Shown here piece by piece: positions 1 through 8,306 of a DNA stretch of 20,114 nt (position 1 is the first letter of the stretch; the number at the start of each line of letters is the position of its first letter). The position numbers were made by a program, and so were the translations under genes. Below the pieces are notes generated by a model that searched no databases, was not told the origin of the DNA, and was given only the letters and a program-made list of their open reading frames with translations. The DNA lies in assembly GCA_003427395.1 (NCBI GenBank), contig BFEA01000015.1, forward strand, positions 3,298,695 to 3,318,808. Direction: 5' to 3'. Source of the stretch: Chara braunii. Taxonomy: Eukaryota; Streptophyta; Charophyceae; Charales; Characeae.

Positions 1-36
<36 letters not shown>

Positions 37-115
37 GTGTGTGTGTGCCTGTGTGATGTGTGTGGTGTGTGTGGTGTGCGTTTGTGTGGGGTGTGCGTGT
101 GTGTGCATGTGTGTA
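1..115. repeat. (GT)n microsatellite, imperfect
   Basis: Nearly pure GT dinucleotides for the first 45 bases, then GT-rich sequence with interruptions to about base 115. The window begins inside the tract, so its full length is unknown. The open reading frame across it is an artefact of the Cys/Val codon alternation. Confidence 0.95.
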
Positions 116-193
116 TGTTCAGGAGTGATGGGCAATGCCCGCCGGGGCCCCCAAACCCCTATATATATAAAATAGAATACAAAAAATAAATAT

Positions 194-267
194 GTTCGGG
201 CTCGGTCAATTTTGGGCCACGTTCGGGCGCGGTACCGAGCGTTCGGGTTCAGTAACCGAGCCCGAAC
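194..267. repeat. GC-rich inverted repeat with 13-bp perfect arms
   Basis: The arm gttcgggctcggt at 194-206 is exactly complementary to accgagcccgaac at 255-267, leaving a 48-base loop. The loop repeats the gttcggg word twice and contains the palindrome cggtaccg. It could extrude as a hairpin or be the core of a small foldback element. No target-site duplication was recognised. Confidence 0.7.
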
Positions 268-481
268 GCGACGCCACGCAGGTTATTTCATTTTGAGAGT
301 TCGAAACGTCTAACTGACGTTGGTCAGTAATCAGTAATCACACTACATCTACCGGGAACAAAACACACCCTCATAATGAATGTATCCAAGCTATGTTTGC
401 GGTCCAGTACGGCCATAGTGAGGGTGGGTTGTGTTCAGGGGACGAGGGTAGGACTTTCGAGACTCATCTGGGGATGCCATT

Positions 482-643
482 GCAGACAGACGAGCTTCGG
501 ACGCAATTGTGGACAGATTCATCAAGGTCATGGTGGAATTTTGACCAGGTGCAATGGTACACATAGACAGACTCACTCTGGACACAATTGCTGACAGATT
601 CATCAAGGTCATGGTGGAATTTGGATCAGGTACAATGGTACAT
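482..643. repeat. 81-bp tandem duplication, two copies
   Basis: Unit 1 (482-562) and unit 2 (563-643) align with an 81-base period. The stretch reading gacagattcatcaaggtcat is identical in both, at 512 and 593, and both units end in caatggtaca. Because 81 is divisible by three, short reading frames run across it on both strands, but nothing in them looks like a known protein. Confidence 0.8.
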
Positions 644-822
644 CCAGGAAAGTCCTAGTGCCTGGTGTGACTATGCCCTGACACAACCACAAATAAAGTA
701 ATGGAGACCAACTGGCCTACCTTAATAACCTTATTCCCACATACCGTCCTTATAGGTGTATTAAGACTGCAAGCTACCCCAATTGCAACTATAATGAATG
801 TACGTTGTATTCGGGAGAAGAA

Positions 823-1110
823 GGTAGCTCAGTTGGTACACCTCCTCAACTGTTGAAATGCAAGCCCAACTTTGAATTCCGCTGCAAGCAGACAGGACCC
901 CAGGACTTCTGTAAGGGATGCCAGGCCTGATTCCTGGCACTGAAATATAAGCGACGCCGGTTCCCGACTGTTTTGTTTAAAGAAAAAAACAAAAAGAACT
1001 ACAATTCTTATAAACAATATCTCAAGGCTGTCGCGGCAGTGACCTCCTTTGAAAAAGGAAAAAAAAGAAAGGAAAAAAAAGAGAAAAAAGAGAAAGAAAG
1101 AAAGAGAAAT
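823..1110 (+). mobile_element. tRNA-derived SINE-like element, copy 1
   Basis: The 5' end carries TAGCTCAGTTGG at 825-836, a full match to the RNA polymerase III A box (TRGYnnARnnGG). About 33 bases later, ctttgaattcc (870-880) is a degraded B box. The tRNA-like head is followed by an unrelated body, then the phrase atatctcaaggc (around 1017-1028) and an A/G-rich tail from about 1050. The head and the pre-tail phrase both recur in the element at 2012, so this is a repeat family rather than a lone tRNA relic. It no longer folds as a full cloverleaf. Confidence 0.6.
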
Positions 1111-1510
1111 GGTCTCTGTCCTCCGAGTTTAGATGCCTGTACTGAAAATGAGGAATCCAAATGCGCCTGTGTTCTCAGTAAGCAAGGGAAAACATCCTGG
1201 GGACTTCTCTGGATGTATGTGGTTGTACATATGGCCACATTCCATCGCAAAAGTTGCTGTCTCATGTTCTGAGTGAGTAGTGAAAGCATTCTCACACTAG
1301 GGAATCTCCTGAATGCACCTGACCATAGCCACGACCAGATTAGGTCAAAGCTCCTTCCTTCCTTTCTTTCTTTTTTTTTTTTTGTTTTCATTTTGCCCTG
1401 ATGTGATCATTCAATATACCATGTTTTCGCCATCTGACATCAAATTGCAAAGGCAAATTATTATTTTAATATTTTTGGAAAAAGGGAACTCCCAGAAACT
1501 TGGAGGAGAA
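1111..1510. other. Unrecognised intergenic sequence
   Basis: No gene is supported. The stretch holds a T-rich run at about 1361-1385. The reading frames here (for example minus 1008-1391) are largely low-complexity Lys/Glu/Arg or Phe/Ser translations of purine-pyrimidine tracts. Confidence 0.5.

Positions 1511-1543
<33 letters not shown>
1511..1543 (+). repeat. G33 homopolymer
   Basis: Thirty-three consecutive G residues. Such a run can fold into stacked G-quadruplexes and is prone to replication slippage and sequencing error, so the exact length is uncertain. Confidence 0.9.
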
Positions 1544-1544
<1 letters not shown>

Positions 1545-1844
1545 TATCATTTTGCAGCGTGTGTTGCCCTCTCCGTCAACAAAAAGTGCACTCCAGGCTT
1601 CAAGGACCACGAAGGTCAGGAGCATGAGGATCAAGAGGGCATAGGGTTTAAGGGTTCAACTGGGCCAGACATACCACAGGGGGCTGCTGAATAGGGCTGG
1701 GCTAATAAATGAGGGGTGCTCTAAGAAGGGTAGTGTGTCATTAGCAGCTCCATGGGACATTGGAGACCCGGTTTCGAGAAGTTAAAAGCCCACAGCCCCA
1801 GGAAAACGACGGACAACAATCTCTGTGTTATAAGATGTATCAAT
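1544..1844. other. Unrecognised intergenic sequence
   Basis: No protein family, RNA or clear repeat could be recognised between the G33 tract and the tail-module copy. Short open frames at 1500-1694 and 1760-1951 have no recognisable motif. Confidence 0.45.
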
Positions 1845-1988
1845 GGGACGCTGGACCCAGTTTCCAGCAGGTGCGGCTCCCCACCAATAGATGGAGCAGC
1901 CCGACAGAGAAACCCTCAATCTTGACGGTTCTCTCACCACCGCCGGGATAGAGGGTTTTACACAAGGGCTATTCGGGGCAAAAAAAAA
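1845..1988 (+). mobile_element. LINE-tail module, solitary plus-strand copy with A tail
   Basis: From gggacgctggaccc through the ggagc at 1893-1897, about 53 bases match closely the reverse complement of 3574-3627 and 6911-6964, which lie in the 3' tails of the two LINE copies. After that the sequence diverges and ends in an A9 run (1980-1988). This is either a severely 5'-truncated LINE of a different subfamily or a SINE that borrowed the LINE tail. Its orientation is opposite to the two LINEs. Confidence 0.65.
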
Positions 1989-2011
1989 GAGGGCCTCTTA
2001 CCCAAGAGCCT

Positions 2012-2204
2012 ATGGTAGCTCAGTGGCCCAGTGGGTACACCCATGAACTGTTGAAATACAGACCCGAGTTCTAATCCAGATGAATGTACTTGATGTGTAA
2101 AAAGTACTAAAAACCAAATATTTCTGAATTGCCTGGGCCCGGTCAGCTCACTGATGATATCTCAAGGCCATCGCCCTTTATTATAAAGGGGAAAAAAAAA
2201 AAAA
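2012..2204 (+). mobile_element. tRNA-derived SINE-like element, copy 2
   Basis: An A box TAGCTCAGTGG lies at 2016-2026 and a near-consensus B box gttctaatcc at 2068-2077, spaced as in a tRNA-type promoter. The segment aactgttgaaat and the pre-tail phrase atatctcaaggc are shared with the element at 823. It ends in an A13 run (2192-2204). The body between head and tail differs from copy 1, so the two may be old or belong to subfamilies with a common head and tail. Confidence 0.65.
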
Positions 2205-2283
2205 TGGCCTTTTTATTCAAACAAAAAGAAAAAGAGAATGAAGAAAAAAAAGAAAAAGAAAAAGAAAAAAAGAAAAAAAAACA
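2205..2283. repeat. A-rich / (AAAG)n-like low-complexity tract
   Basis: Imperfect gaaaaa and aaag units follow the A tail of the SINE-like copy 2 and probably grew from it. The Lys/Glu-rich frame across it is not a credible protein. Confidence 0.7.
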
Positions 2284-2446
2284 CTCCTTTAGGTACTGTC
2301 CATTGGTCATTGTTAGCTACGGACAGTATCACTTCATCCATGTAAGTGGGACCTGGTGCTTGTGGGAGGTTCTGGTTCATCTAATTGTTAAATTAAATAT
2401 TTATTTATTTTGGAAGCTTCAGCTTATCATGCTAACGCTGAAACTG

Positions 2447-3114
2447 GGGCCTGGACCCACTAGCAAGGTATTCTACCATGCCGTTCAGGATTTCGATCAC
2501 GTGTGGCATCGAGTGACGCAGTATGGCCGTCGAATAGATAGGATATCGACGGCCTGGTAGTTTCCGAGCGGGGACTGTAAAGATGCCCACCTCCCGTCCA
2601 ATGAGATGCGTCGAAAAAAAAAAAAAAAAACGAAGTTGGACTAACTTGGACATGATAGCTCGTGGCTTTGCGTGGGCGGGAAGTCAGGATTTTATGGGNT
2701 CTAAAGGGGGGGGGTTGATTTCCAGACTTCGTTTTTTTTTTTTTTGGCTCTGAGAAATAGAACTTGAAATGTGAAATTCGAATATTGTGGTGCATCTGAC
2801 AGGAAGGCTTCCGCGTCTGTCGGATGGCCTGCTAAAGGCATCATGAGATACATCGCGAGGAACGTATCCCAATACCCGTTACTTGTTCATCCTCGTGAAC
2901 GTGTTCGTGGACACATTTTATTGCCACTGTACATCACTATGAAGACTTACGTGAAGGAGATGGTACCAACCCATGAATTAGTTTTATGTGCTATTTCAAT
3001 TCATTTTAAATCAGAAAATGATCCATTCATGCAAATAAAAAAGCACTTTGTATTTTCCAAAAAACCATAAAACTGTGTCACACGTCGTAGAATACTTCGC
3101 TAGTGGGTCCAGGC
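2447..3114. repeat. Element bounded by 31-bp inverted repeats
   Basis: The arm 2447-2477 (ggggcctggacccactagc and onward) matches the reverse complement of 3084-3114 at 29 of 31 positions. Inside lies a second inverted pair: an A tract followed by cgaagt (about 2614-2635) against acttcg followed by a T tract (about 2724-2744). The arms also resemble part of a tRNA-type repeat, so this may be two opposite-facing copies of one short repeat rather than terminal repeats of one element. The interior encodes nothing recognised. The ambiguous base at 2699 lies inside it. Confidence 0.55.
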
Positions 3115-3492
3115 CCCTGCACCTGTCAACTGTGAAACTGTTTTTTTTTTTTGTTTTTTTTTTCCACCCCCTCCCAGCAGAAAAAAGGAAATGTTGTCGA
3201 AATTGCAATTGCGAAATCTCATAAAACTCTCTGGGCCCCACTCTTCAGTGAGCGAATCATTCCTAAAAGACAGGAAAAGGGGAAAAAAAAGCAAAGAAAA
3301 AGAGAGTGAATGTACCCACTAGACTGGTAGTCACTGGCTGCATCACCCTACAAAGATATATGCCAACCTTCTTTAAAAACAGGAAAAATAACTAATTCTT
3401 TTAAACGGCCAGTACCTTTCCCATATGTTGGCTGTGGGCCAACGATTCGGGCTGAATCTGGCCGCCGCGCAAGGCCAGCCCCACCCTCCATG
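3115..3492. other. Unrecognised sequence with T- and A-rich tracts
   Basis: Contains a T-rich run interrupted by one G (about 3141-3163) and an A-rich stretch near 3281-3302. No gene is supported. The segment at 3396-3424 has a weak inverted match to 6784-6815. Confidence 0.45.
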
Positions 3493-3528
3493 TTTTTTTT
3501 TTTTTTTTTTAAACACCCCCCCACCAGT

Positions 3529-3562
3529 GTTAGTGCTGCTGATAAGAGAAGACACCACTAAC
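3529..3562 (-). other. Conserved stem-loop in LINE 3' tail, copy 1
   Basis: gttagtgctg (3529-3538) faces caccactaac (3553-3562) to make a 10-bp stem with one mismatch and a 14-base loop. It lies just before the A tail on the element's strand. Copy 2 keeps the same stem. Confidence 0.6.
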
Positions 3563-3573
3563 ACCAGGGGAGA

Positions 3574-3627
3574 GGCTCCGTCTATTGGTGGGGAGCGTCA
3601 CCTGCTGGAAAACGGGTCCAGCGTCCC
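3574..3627 (-). repeat. LINE tail module, copy in LINE 1
   Basis: About 54 bases, containing ctattggtggggagcg and gggtccagcgtccc on the plus strand. It is shared with 6911-6964 (same orientation), 1845-1897 (inverted) and, diverged, 10385-10439. Confidence 0.8.
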
Positions 3628-3659
3628 GTATACAGAAAAAGGGGTATCTTGAGAAAATG

Positions 3660-3840
3660 AGAAAAGTGACTGTGGGATCTGCCAGCATTGATTGCCCTGC
3701 AACCAGGGGATTGACTGAGCAGGCCCTGTGTTTGGTCCACCACATAGGAGAACGAAAAAGTGACTGTGGAGTCTGCCAGCATTGATTACCCTGAAAACCA
3801 GGGTGACTGAGTGAGCAGGCCCTGTGTAACCTCCAGCGGT
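3660..3840 (-). repeat. 94-bp tandem duplication in the LINE 3' UTR
   Basis: Two units with a 94-base period share gtgactgtgg, ctgccagcattgatt and gagcaggccctgtgt, the first two starting at 3666/3760 and 3679/3773. One further partial unit, ctgccagcattgattaccct, occurs in the equivalent place of LINE copy 2 near 7014. The sequence is therefore part of the LINE 3' UTR, and copy 1 gained an extra unit. Confidence 0.8.
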
Positions 3841-4127
3841 GTAGTCTTGTATGAGCATGCAGAGCAGCTGATGTCCTTTGTATCTCTTCACCCTTATAAA
3901 CAGGGTGTCAGATAGACAGCTAGGGACTGATACTATCTAGAGGAACTACTCACTCCAACCATGGTCAGTTACTTCAGAATACTCAAAATGACAGCTTTGA
4001 CTACCACAACAGAGTGTAAAAACGGGAGCAAGTATAGGCGGGGNCCTCCCCAGGGGGCTCCAGGGAGGCGTTCCGCTTATGAGAATCTATGAGGGTGTAG
4101 AGGAGGATGTAAAGGAGAGTATCACAT

Positions 4128-4460
4128 TCAGGTAAGAATCTCTGTCAGAGACAGGGCATGAGGAGAGAAGGAATCTGGGAAATCCGAGGGAGGGCGTAGC
4201 GGGAAGGAGGGCTCTATGTTAGTCCAGTCCTTAAGAATTAGACGATAGTCTCTCATTTCTTCCAAATCATGCGGCCCAATTCCCCCGTCTCCACTCCATT
4301 CTACTTTTGCAATCCATCCTTCTTTTTCCCCACCCACGCAGTTCGTGCAAAACGCCGTGATCCGTCTCCTAACGTCTCCAATTTGACTGAAAAGGTCTAA
4401 TTGTGATCTTGTGTCCAACCATCTCCGCGTGAGCTCAAGGTCAACCTGTTGCTGACAGTA
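4128..4460 (-). pseudogene. LINE ORF2 C-terminal extension, copy 1
   Basis: After the frameshift near 4450, the protein continues through RRWLDTRSQLDLF and GWIAKVEWSGDGG to DFPDSFSPHALSLTEILT and a stop at 4128. The same phrases occur in copy 2, including HALSLTEIL at its end, so this is the true C-terminus of the family's ORF2. Confidence 0.78.
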
Positions 4461-5259
4461 TCTGTTCTAGAATTTCTGACCCTTCCACCCGTACCCTCTC
4501 CATGACCAGGGTGCATCTCTGCCACCAAAGAGCCCAAATCATTACCCTCCTTCCCAGTCTATACATGTTCCCTACGAAGGTCGAGGTTGTTTCTGCCACC
4601 AGCCAATGCCCAGCCAATATAGCCTGCCATGACCAGGGCCAGGTAATGTCTGATTCCATCTTCCGCCATATGCGTTCCCACCATCTCCATGTGAATTGAG
4701 CAATCGGGCATTGCATGAAGATATGTTCAATGGTCTCCGCCTTTTTGTGGGGGGGGAAGAGACTGTGGCACCGCTGACACCAGGGTGATAGCAGTCCTCT
4801 CTGTTCGAGAGTTGTGCGGTCAACTAGCCAGTCATTGGTTGGCAGACAGCGGTGGGCTATTTGCCACTAAAGGGAGGTGATATTCATGGGCTTAGACTTT
4901 TGTTCCTTGAACCACTGGATCGGGGATAAAAGGGCACGATCCACATTCAGCTGCCTAGCCCATCTGTCGTTGATCAAATCTCTCAGATATCGTTTGGGTC
5001 TGAGCATTTTGTAGGCGGACCTGACCGTTAACTGGTGCAGGCTAATATGACTTACCTTGGGGGTTCCTCTCCTGTGGGGAGGCTGCCAAGTCCATTCCAT
5101 CGGGTCTAGAGCCAGGTCATGGATTGGTTTGTCAGGCTGGAACGCCAACCTTTGTTCCTTCTCTTCTAAGACCCTCACACTGTGCACTGCCTCTTTATTT
5201 CTCCATTTGAAAGGTGTTGTACTCCTTTGGTGGTTGCCCATTTTGGTGATGGTGTGTTG
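4441..5259 (-). pseudogene. LINE ORF2 zf-RVT zinc-finger region, copy 1
   Basis: This continues the frame upstream and includes SAYKMLRPKRYLRDLINDRW, then a TAG at 4867-4869 where copy 2 has CAG (Gln), and AHRCLPTNDWL. The zinc ligands follow as WCQRC and HIFMQC, giving the C-x2-C...H-x4-C spacing of zf-RVT, then WRWWERIWRK. The finger is thought to help RNA or target binding after reverse transcription. The frame ends at 4441 because of a small indel relative to copy 2. The C-terminus then resumes in the next entry. Confidence 0.82.
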
Positions 5260-5938
5260 TTAAACCATGACTAATTGGGGTGAGACCATATGTATCTGGC
5301 CAATCCTTAGTGGGGTCCCTGTGCACGGCACCCAATCTCCTATTCTAAAGGTAGGGTCACGTTTGAGGATCTGGTACCATTCCAGTGGGATGGCTTCGAT
5401 GAGGTTCTCAAAAAGCTCCTCCACAAAGTGGCAGTACTTTAAGGTTGCTTGCAGTTGGTCCTTTGTTTTCCAGTCGTCCCTCTCATGATCCCAAAGATCC
5501 CCTACTCTAAGAATATTATGTTTAACCCAACTTTTCCAGGGCAAGGCTGAGCTCTTCATGACGCAACCCCTCGTGTCTGTTATCCATCTGTTTCCGAAGA
5601 GAGGTTGACGGTGGACCTCCCCGCAATGGTCGGGGTGGTTCTTGTCTGGGAGCGAGAGGTTACGCCAGGTTTGCAGCAAGGATGACCAGAATGTATCCAT
5701 CGTTTGAGCCCCACCTTCCGGCCTATCCCTACCGTGTGTGAGTTTGCGTGGGATTGTCCAGAATCGATCCTTCAGCCATGTCAGCGGATGGATCGTATGG
5801 GGGGTTTTCGGGGCCAATCAAGCCAAATGTTCCAGAGCTAGGACACACCACGGACTTTGGGGGGCAAAGATAAGCTTTTAAAACCATTTTATACGTAGGG
5901 TTTGTACGTGTGTGGTTGAATCAATTATTTTTAATCCT
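5260..5938 (-). pseudogene. LINE ORF2 middle region with in-frame stops
   Basis: The minus strand first reads ARGGLKIIDS followed by LRIKWF, the GGLGI...KALKIKWF signature common in LINE ORF2 proteins. A TAA and then a TGA interrupt the frame before an open stretch of 185 codons (5817-5260) rich in Trp and Asp/His, consistent with the spacer before zf-RVT. It ends at a TAA (5260-5262), after which the same frame continues into the zinc finger region. Confidence 0.72.
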
Positions 5939-5947
5939 CCCCTTGCT

Positions 5948-6367
5948 TTAGGTTGGATAACTGAGTCTCAGACCACACGACTTATTGCATTGGTCTGCTC
6001 CCCATCCCCTCTCTATAGGAAAGTTGATGCCTTTTTTTCTTACGCTCTTCAGGGCCGCTTTGCTCAATGGCCACAACAAGGATTTGTACCATAAGGACGG
6101 AAAAATCACGTTATTAAGTATCATCATTCGACCGAAAAACGATGTGTGTTTGTTTTTCCAATTGTTTAGTTTATGATGGGCCGGGGTGCTAATCCATTCA
6201 TCATTCATTGGTGGTCGTCCCTCAGTGGTTATGGACACCCCCAAGATCCTTATTGGGGCCTCTCTTGGCCTCCATGCGACTCGTGGTGACTCTGGCGGCC
6301 ACCCCCGTTGGAAGTGAATCCACCAGCCTTGTGTTTTAAATCCCAAGTTAACCACCATATCGGACAC
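5948..6367 (-). pseudogene. LINE ORF2 region after the RT catalytic motifs
   Basis: About 139 codons are open here. They contain APIRILGVSI and, later, KLNNWKNKHTSFFGR and FPSLWYKSLLWPLSK, in the order typical of the thumb region of plant LINE polymerases (ILG then KL..W then GR). The frame differs from the RT core upstream, so a frameshift separates them near 6360. Downstream it meets another break at 5948. Confidence 0.78.
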
Positions 6368-6772
6368 CTTTCATTATTGTGAGATCGTCCTCGAACAGAG
6401 AGCATAACGGGATTGCGTCCTCCGGGATGCGTGTGACACGTATTTTAGTAATATTTTTATTAGCCCGGAGATTGGCAGCTAGAGCCTCCATAATGACCAG
6501 GAAAAGGAAGGGAGCTATTGGATCCCCCTGGCGAACTGATCTTTCCAAATGTAGAGGCGGCGCGAGACTTCCATTAATTTGGACGCAAGTAGTAGCGTTT
6601 TGGTGCAGGATTTGTATCCAACGTCGGAAATCCGGCCCGAAATTCATTTTTTTTAGACATTTGTCGAGAAACAACCAGTCCATGTATTCATAGGCCTTTT
6701 CGAAGTCGATGAAAATCAGGGCCGCATTTTGTCGGGAGTGAGTTGTAAGCTGGAGGATCTTAACCCGCGACC
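6348..6772 (-). pseudogene. LINE ORF2 reverse transcriptase core (fragment)
   Basis: The frame is open from the truncation point at about 6772. The phrase ALIFIDFEKAY carries the motif A aspartate (codon 6705-6707). It is followed by the helix that normally precedes QGDP, then SVRQGDPIAPFLF (the family's RQGDPLSP region), and LFEDDLTI, where the motif C aspartate pair lies at 6384-6389 (usually FADD). These are hallmarks of non-LTR retrotransposon reverse transcriptase, which copies element RNA at a nicked target. The fingers domain and the endonuclease are absent. The frame stops at 6348 and the protein continues in another frame from about 6367, showing a frameshift. Confidence 0.88.
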
Positions 6773-6865
6773 TTTTTTTTTTTGGCTAGGAAAGGTACTG
6801 ACAGCTTAAGCAATTCAATCACCCGTTTTTTTTTGTTTTTTTTTCTCACTAAAACCCCCGCCAAT

Positions 6866-6899
6866 GTTAGTGGTGCTGATAAGAGCAGACACCACTAGC
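6866..6899 (-). other. Conserved stem-loop in LINE 3' tail, copy 2
   Basis: gttagtggtg (6866-6875) faces caccactagc (6890-6899). The stem matches that of copy 1, with the single difference being a G-T (wobble-type) pair. The loop is also 14 bases. Confidence 0.6.
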
Positions 6900-6910
6900 A
6901 CCTGGGGAGG

Positions 6911-6964
6911 GGCTCCATCTATTGGTGGGGAGCGTCACCGGCTGGAGAGCGGGTCCAGCGTCCC
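6911..6964 (-). repeat. LINE tail module, copy in LINE 2
   Basis: Close match to 3574-3627, in the same orientation and at the same distance from the A tail. Confidence 0.8.
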
Positions 6965-7070
6965 TTATACAGACAGAACTTGGAGTACTTCAGAACACAC
7001 TTGTGAGATTTTCCTGCCAGCATTGATTACCCTGGGATGCAGGGAATGAACAGAATTATTGGGAGGAAAG

Positions 7071-7370
7071 GGAAACCTCTTCACCCTAATCTGGTGCCAG
7101 ATACATCACTACACACTAGTTCCTCCCTTCTCTTAAGCCGTATTGAATTGTAATGCTAGCTGAAAATCGGTTTCTGCGTCCCATTGTCGGAATGGGACTC
7201 CGACGGAGGGAATAGGAGGGGCCACTGGGGGGCATCAGTGGAACCTCCTTTCCTCCCTTCGCCTGTTCTAAGGCATATAGAATCTGTGTATGTATGTGTA
7301 TTCATATGTGTTTTCAGATGCATGCGAGTGTATGGGAGACTGGGGTAAGAATTTTATCACTTAGGACAGA
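7071..7370 (-). other. LINE copy 2 3' UTR
   Basis: Non-coding stretch between the C-terminal stop region and the tail module. It shares cctcttcaccct and patches of G-rich sequence with the equivalent 3880-4127 of copy 1, but is strongly diverged. Confidence 0.5.
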
Positions 7371-8306
7371 ATCTCAGTCAGGGAAAGGGCATGAGGTGAA
7401 AACGGGTCTAGAAAATCCGAGGGAGGGCGCAGTGGGAACGAGGGTTCTATGTGAGTTCAGTCCTTGAAAATTAGGCGGTAGTCTCTCATATCTTCCAAAT
7501 ATCGCTTTCCTTCTCCCCTATCTCCACTCCATTCTACTTTTGCAATCCATCCTTCTCTCACCCTTCCTACCCAATCTGTGCAAAATGTTGTAATCCGTCT
7601 CCTAACATTTCCAATTGTCTAAAGAGGTTTAACTGTGTTTTTGTATCTAACCATCTTTGTGTGAGTTCAAACTGCATCTGCTGCTGAATCTGTTCTGTGA
7701 TCTCTGGCTCTTCTACTCTCACCTTCTCCATGGCTAGGGTGCATCTCTGCCACCAAAGTGCCCATATCACCGCTCTCCTTCCAAGTATATACATATTCTT
7801 TACGAAGGTTGTAGTTGTTCCTGTCAGCGGCCAATGGCCGGCTAATATGGTTTGCCAGGACCAAGGCCAAGGGATTACGGATTCAATTTTCCTCCATATG
7901 CGTTCCCACCATCTCCATATAAATTGAGCAATCAAGCGTTGCATGAATATATATTCGATGGTCTCTGCCTTTTTTTTAAAAAGGAAAAGGTTCTGGCACC
8001 ACGGAATTAGTAGACCTTTTTGTTCTAGATTCGTGCGATCAGACAACCAGTCATTGGTTGGCAAATAGCGGTGGGCAATCTGCCACTGTAGGGAGGTGAT
8101 TTTCATGGGTTTAAATTTTTGTTCCTTGAACCACTGAATTGGTGACAGTAGGGAGCAGTCTACAGTTAAAAGTCTGGCCCAACGATCGTTAAATGTATCT
8201 CTCAAGCGCCTTTTAGGTCTGAGCATTTTGTAGGCTGATTTGATCGACAACTGGTGCAGGGTGATGTGACCGACTTTGGGGTCTCCCTTCCTCTGGGGGA
8301 GCTTTC
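7370..8306 (-). pseudogene. LINE ORF2 C-terminal part, copy 2 (degenerate zf-RVT)
   Basis: An open frame from about 8306 to 7567 includes SAYKMLRPKRRLRDTFNDRW, ITSLQWQIAHRYLPTNDWL and WRWWERIWRKIE, closely parallel to copy 1. The zinc ligands are lost: copy 1 WCQRC is WCQN here, and HIFMQC is YIFMQR. A frameshift near 7600 moves the C-terminus to another frame, where GWIAKVEWSGD and HALSLTEIL are still readable to about 7370, with one TGA in place of an expected Trp. It is a dead copy. Confidence 0.82.

Larger units (their letters stand above)
3493..6772 (-). mobile_element. 5'-truncated LINE (non-LTR retrotransposon), copy 1
   Basis: The element reads on the minus strand from about 6772 to an A18 tail (seen as T18 at 3493-3510). 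In order it has a reverse transcriptase core, the segment downstream of the RT, a zf-RVT zinc finger region, a C-terminal extension ending at 4128, a 3' UTR with a 94-bp duplication, and the shared tail module. The 5' end is missing, since the RT is entered just before motif A. The coding part is broken by several frameshifts and stops. Its 3' half matches copy 2 (6826-8358) over its whole length. No target-site duplication was found. Confidence 0.85.

Noticed and set aside
1-189. Cys/Val-rich peptide ORF
   Set aside because: Produced by translating the GT microsatellite.
823-900. Functional tRNA gene
   Set aside because: The A box is good, but the B box is degraded, the acceptor ends do not pair, and the head recurs at 2012 with an A tail, which fits a SINE better.
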